Positions 5,804 through 5,875 of a stretch of DNA of 5,875 nt are shown piece after piece. Location of the stretch: assembly GCA_002438345.1 (NCBI GenBank), contig DJUJ01000138.1:6503-12377 (forward strand), read 5' to 3'. Made by a program: the position numbers and the translations under genes. This DNA comes from Paenibacillus sp. UBA6285. Its GTDB lineage: Bacteria > Bacillota > Bacilli > Paenibacillales > Paenibacillaceae. The notes below the pieces were generated by a model, which searched no databases, was not told where the DNA came from, and worked only from the letters and a program-made list of their open reading frames with translations. Positions within the stretch are counted from its first letter, which is position 1, and each line of letters begins with the position of its first letter.

Positions 5804-5875
5804 ATTATAATCAAAGCTTTCTGATTCGAAAAATTTATCCTTCGTTTTCCCTTTGCAATGCAACCATCTCCATGG
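5804..5875 (-). other. Window edge, possibly the end of an upstream minus-strand gene
   Basis: All three minus-strand frames enter from the window edge open. Their stops are at 5835-5837 (tail MEMVALQRENEG), 5798-5800 (tail KGKTKDKFFESESFDYNV) and just left of 5798 (tail KALIIMFNL). They are too short to tell whether any is the end of a real gene. No terminator is visible before the small gene. On the plus strand, ATG codons at 5858 and 5872 have no ribosome binding site. Confidence 0.2.

Overview
The window looks like a chromosomal segment of a low-to-moderate GC, Gram-positive, probably spore-forming bacterium, most likely Paenibacillus or a close relative. The grounds are strong AGGAGG-type ribosome binding sites, TTG start use, a secreted amidase combining a copper-amine-oxidase-N domain with an AMIN domain, a leuC-leuD pair with a divergent LysR-type regulator, and AT-rich palindromic repeats between genes. 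The genus is an inference, because no rRNA or other marker gene is present.

Layout from left to right. Positions 49-1629 (minus) encode a secreted zinc N-acetylmuramoyl-L-alanine amidase. Positions 1730-1769 hold the terminator of the leu operon, directly abutting the amidase promoter. leuD (1817-2419) and leuC (2449-3873), both minus, form a two-gene operon for isopropylmalate isomerase. A 650-base spacer (3874-4523) holds the leuCD promoter, its probable regulator sites, a mirror-symmetric cluster of four short palindromic repeats (4153-4342) and the promoter region of the divergent regulator. Positions 4524-5435 (plus) encode a LysR-type transcriptional regulator, ended by a strong hairpin terminator (5472-5517) lying between convergent genes. 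Positions 5546-5743 (minus) encode a 65-residue hydrophilic protein of unknown function with a TTG start. The last 130 bases hold its promoter region and perhaps the tail of another gene.

How the parts work together. LeuC and LeuD are the two subunits of the second leucine-specific enzyme. The same 18-base pattern, ATAGGTTNNNCYTATAAG, occurs at 3989-4006 and 4479-4496. The first copy is centred about 66 bases upstream of the predicted leuC transcript start, and the second overlaps a possible -10 hexamer of the regulator gene. This is the textbook arrangement for a LysR-type protein that activates its divergent target and represses itself, so the regulator is probably the local leuCD regulator. 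A CodY-like sequence over the leuC -10 region could add control by branched-chain amino acids.

This is mostly ordinary core-metabolism sequence. The less ordinary items are the shared operator motif, the mirror-symmetric repeat cluster, the terminator and promoter packed back to back at 1722-1769, and the small-protein gene with a possible sporulation or stress promoter. No novel multi-gene system is evident.
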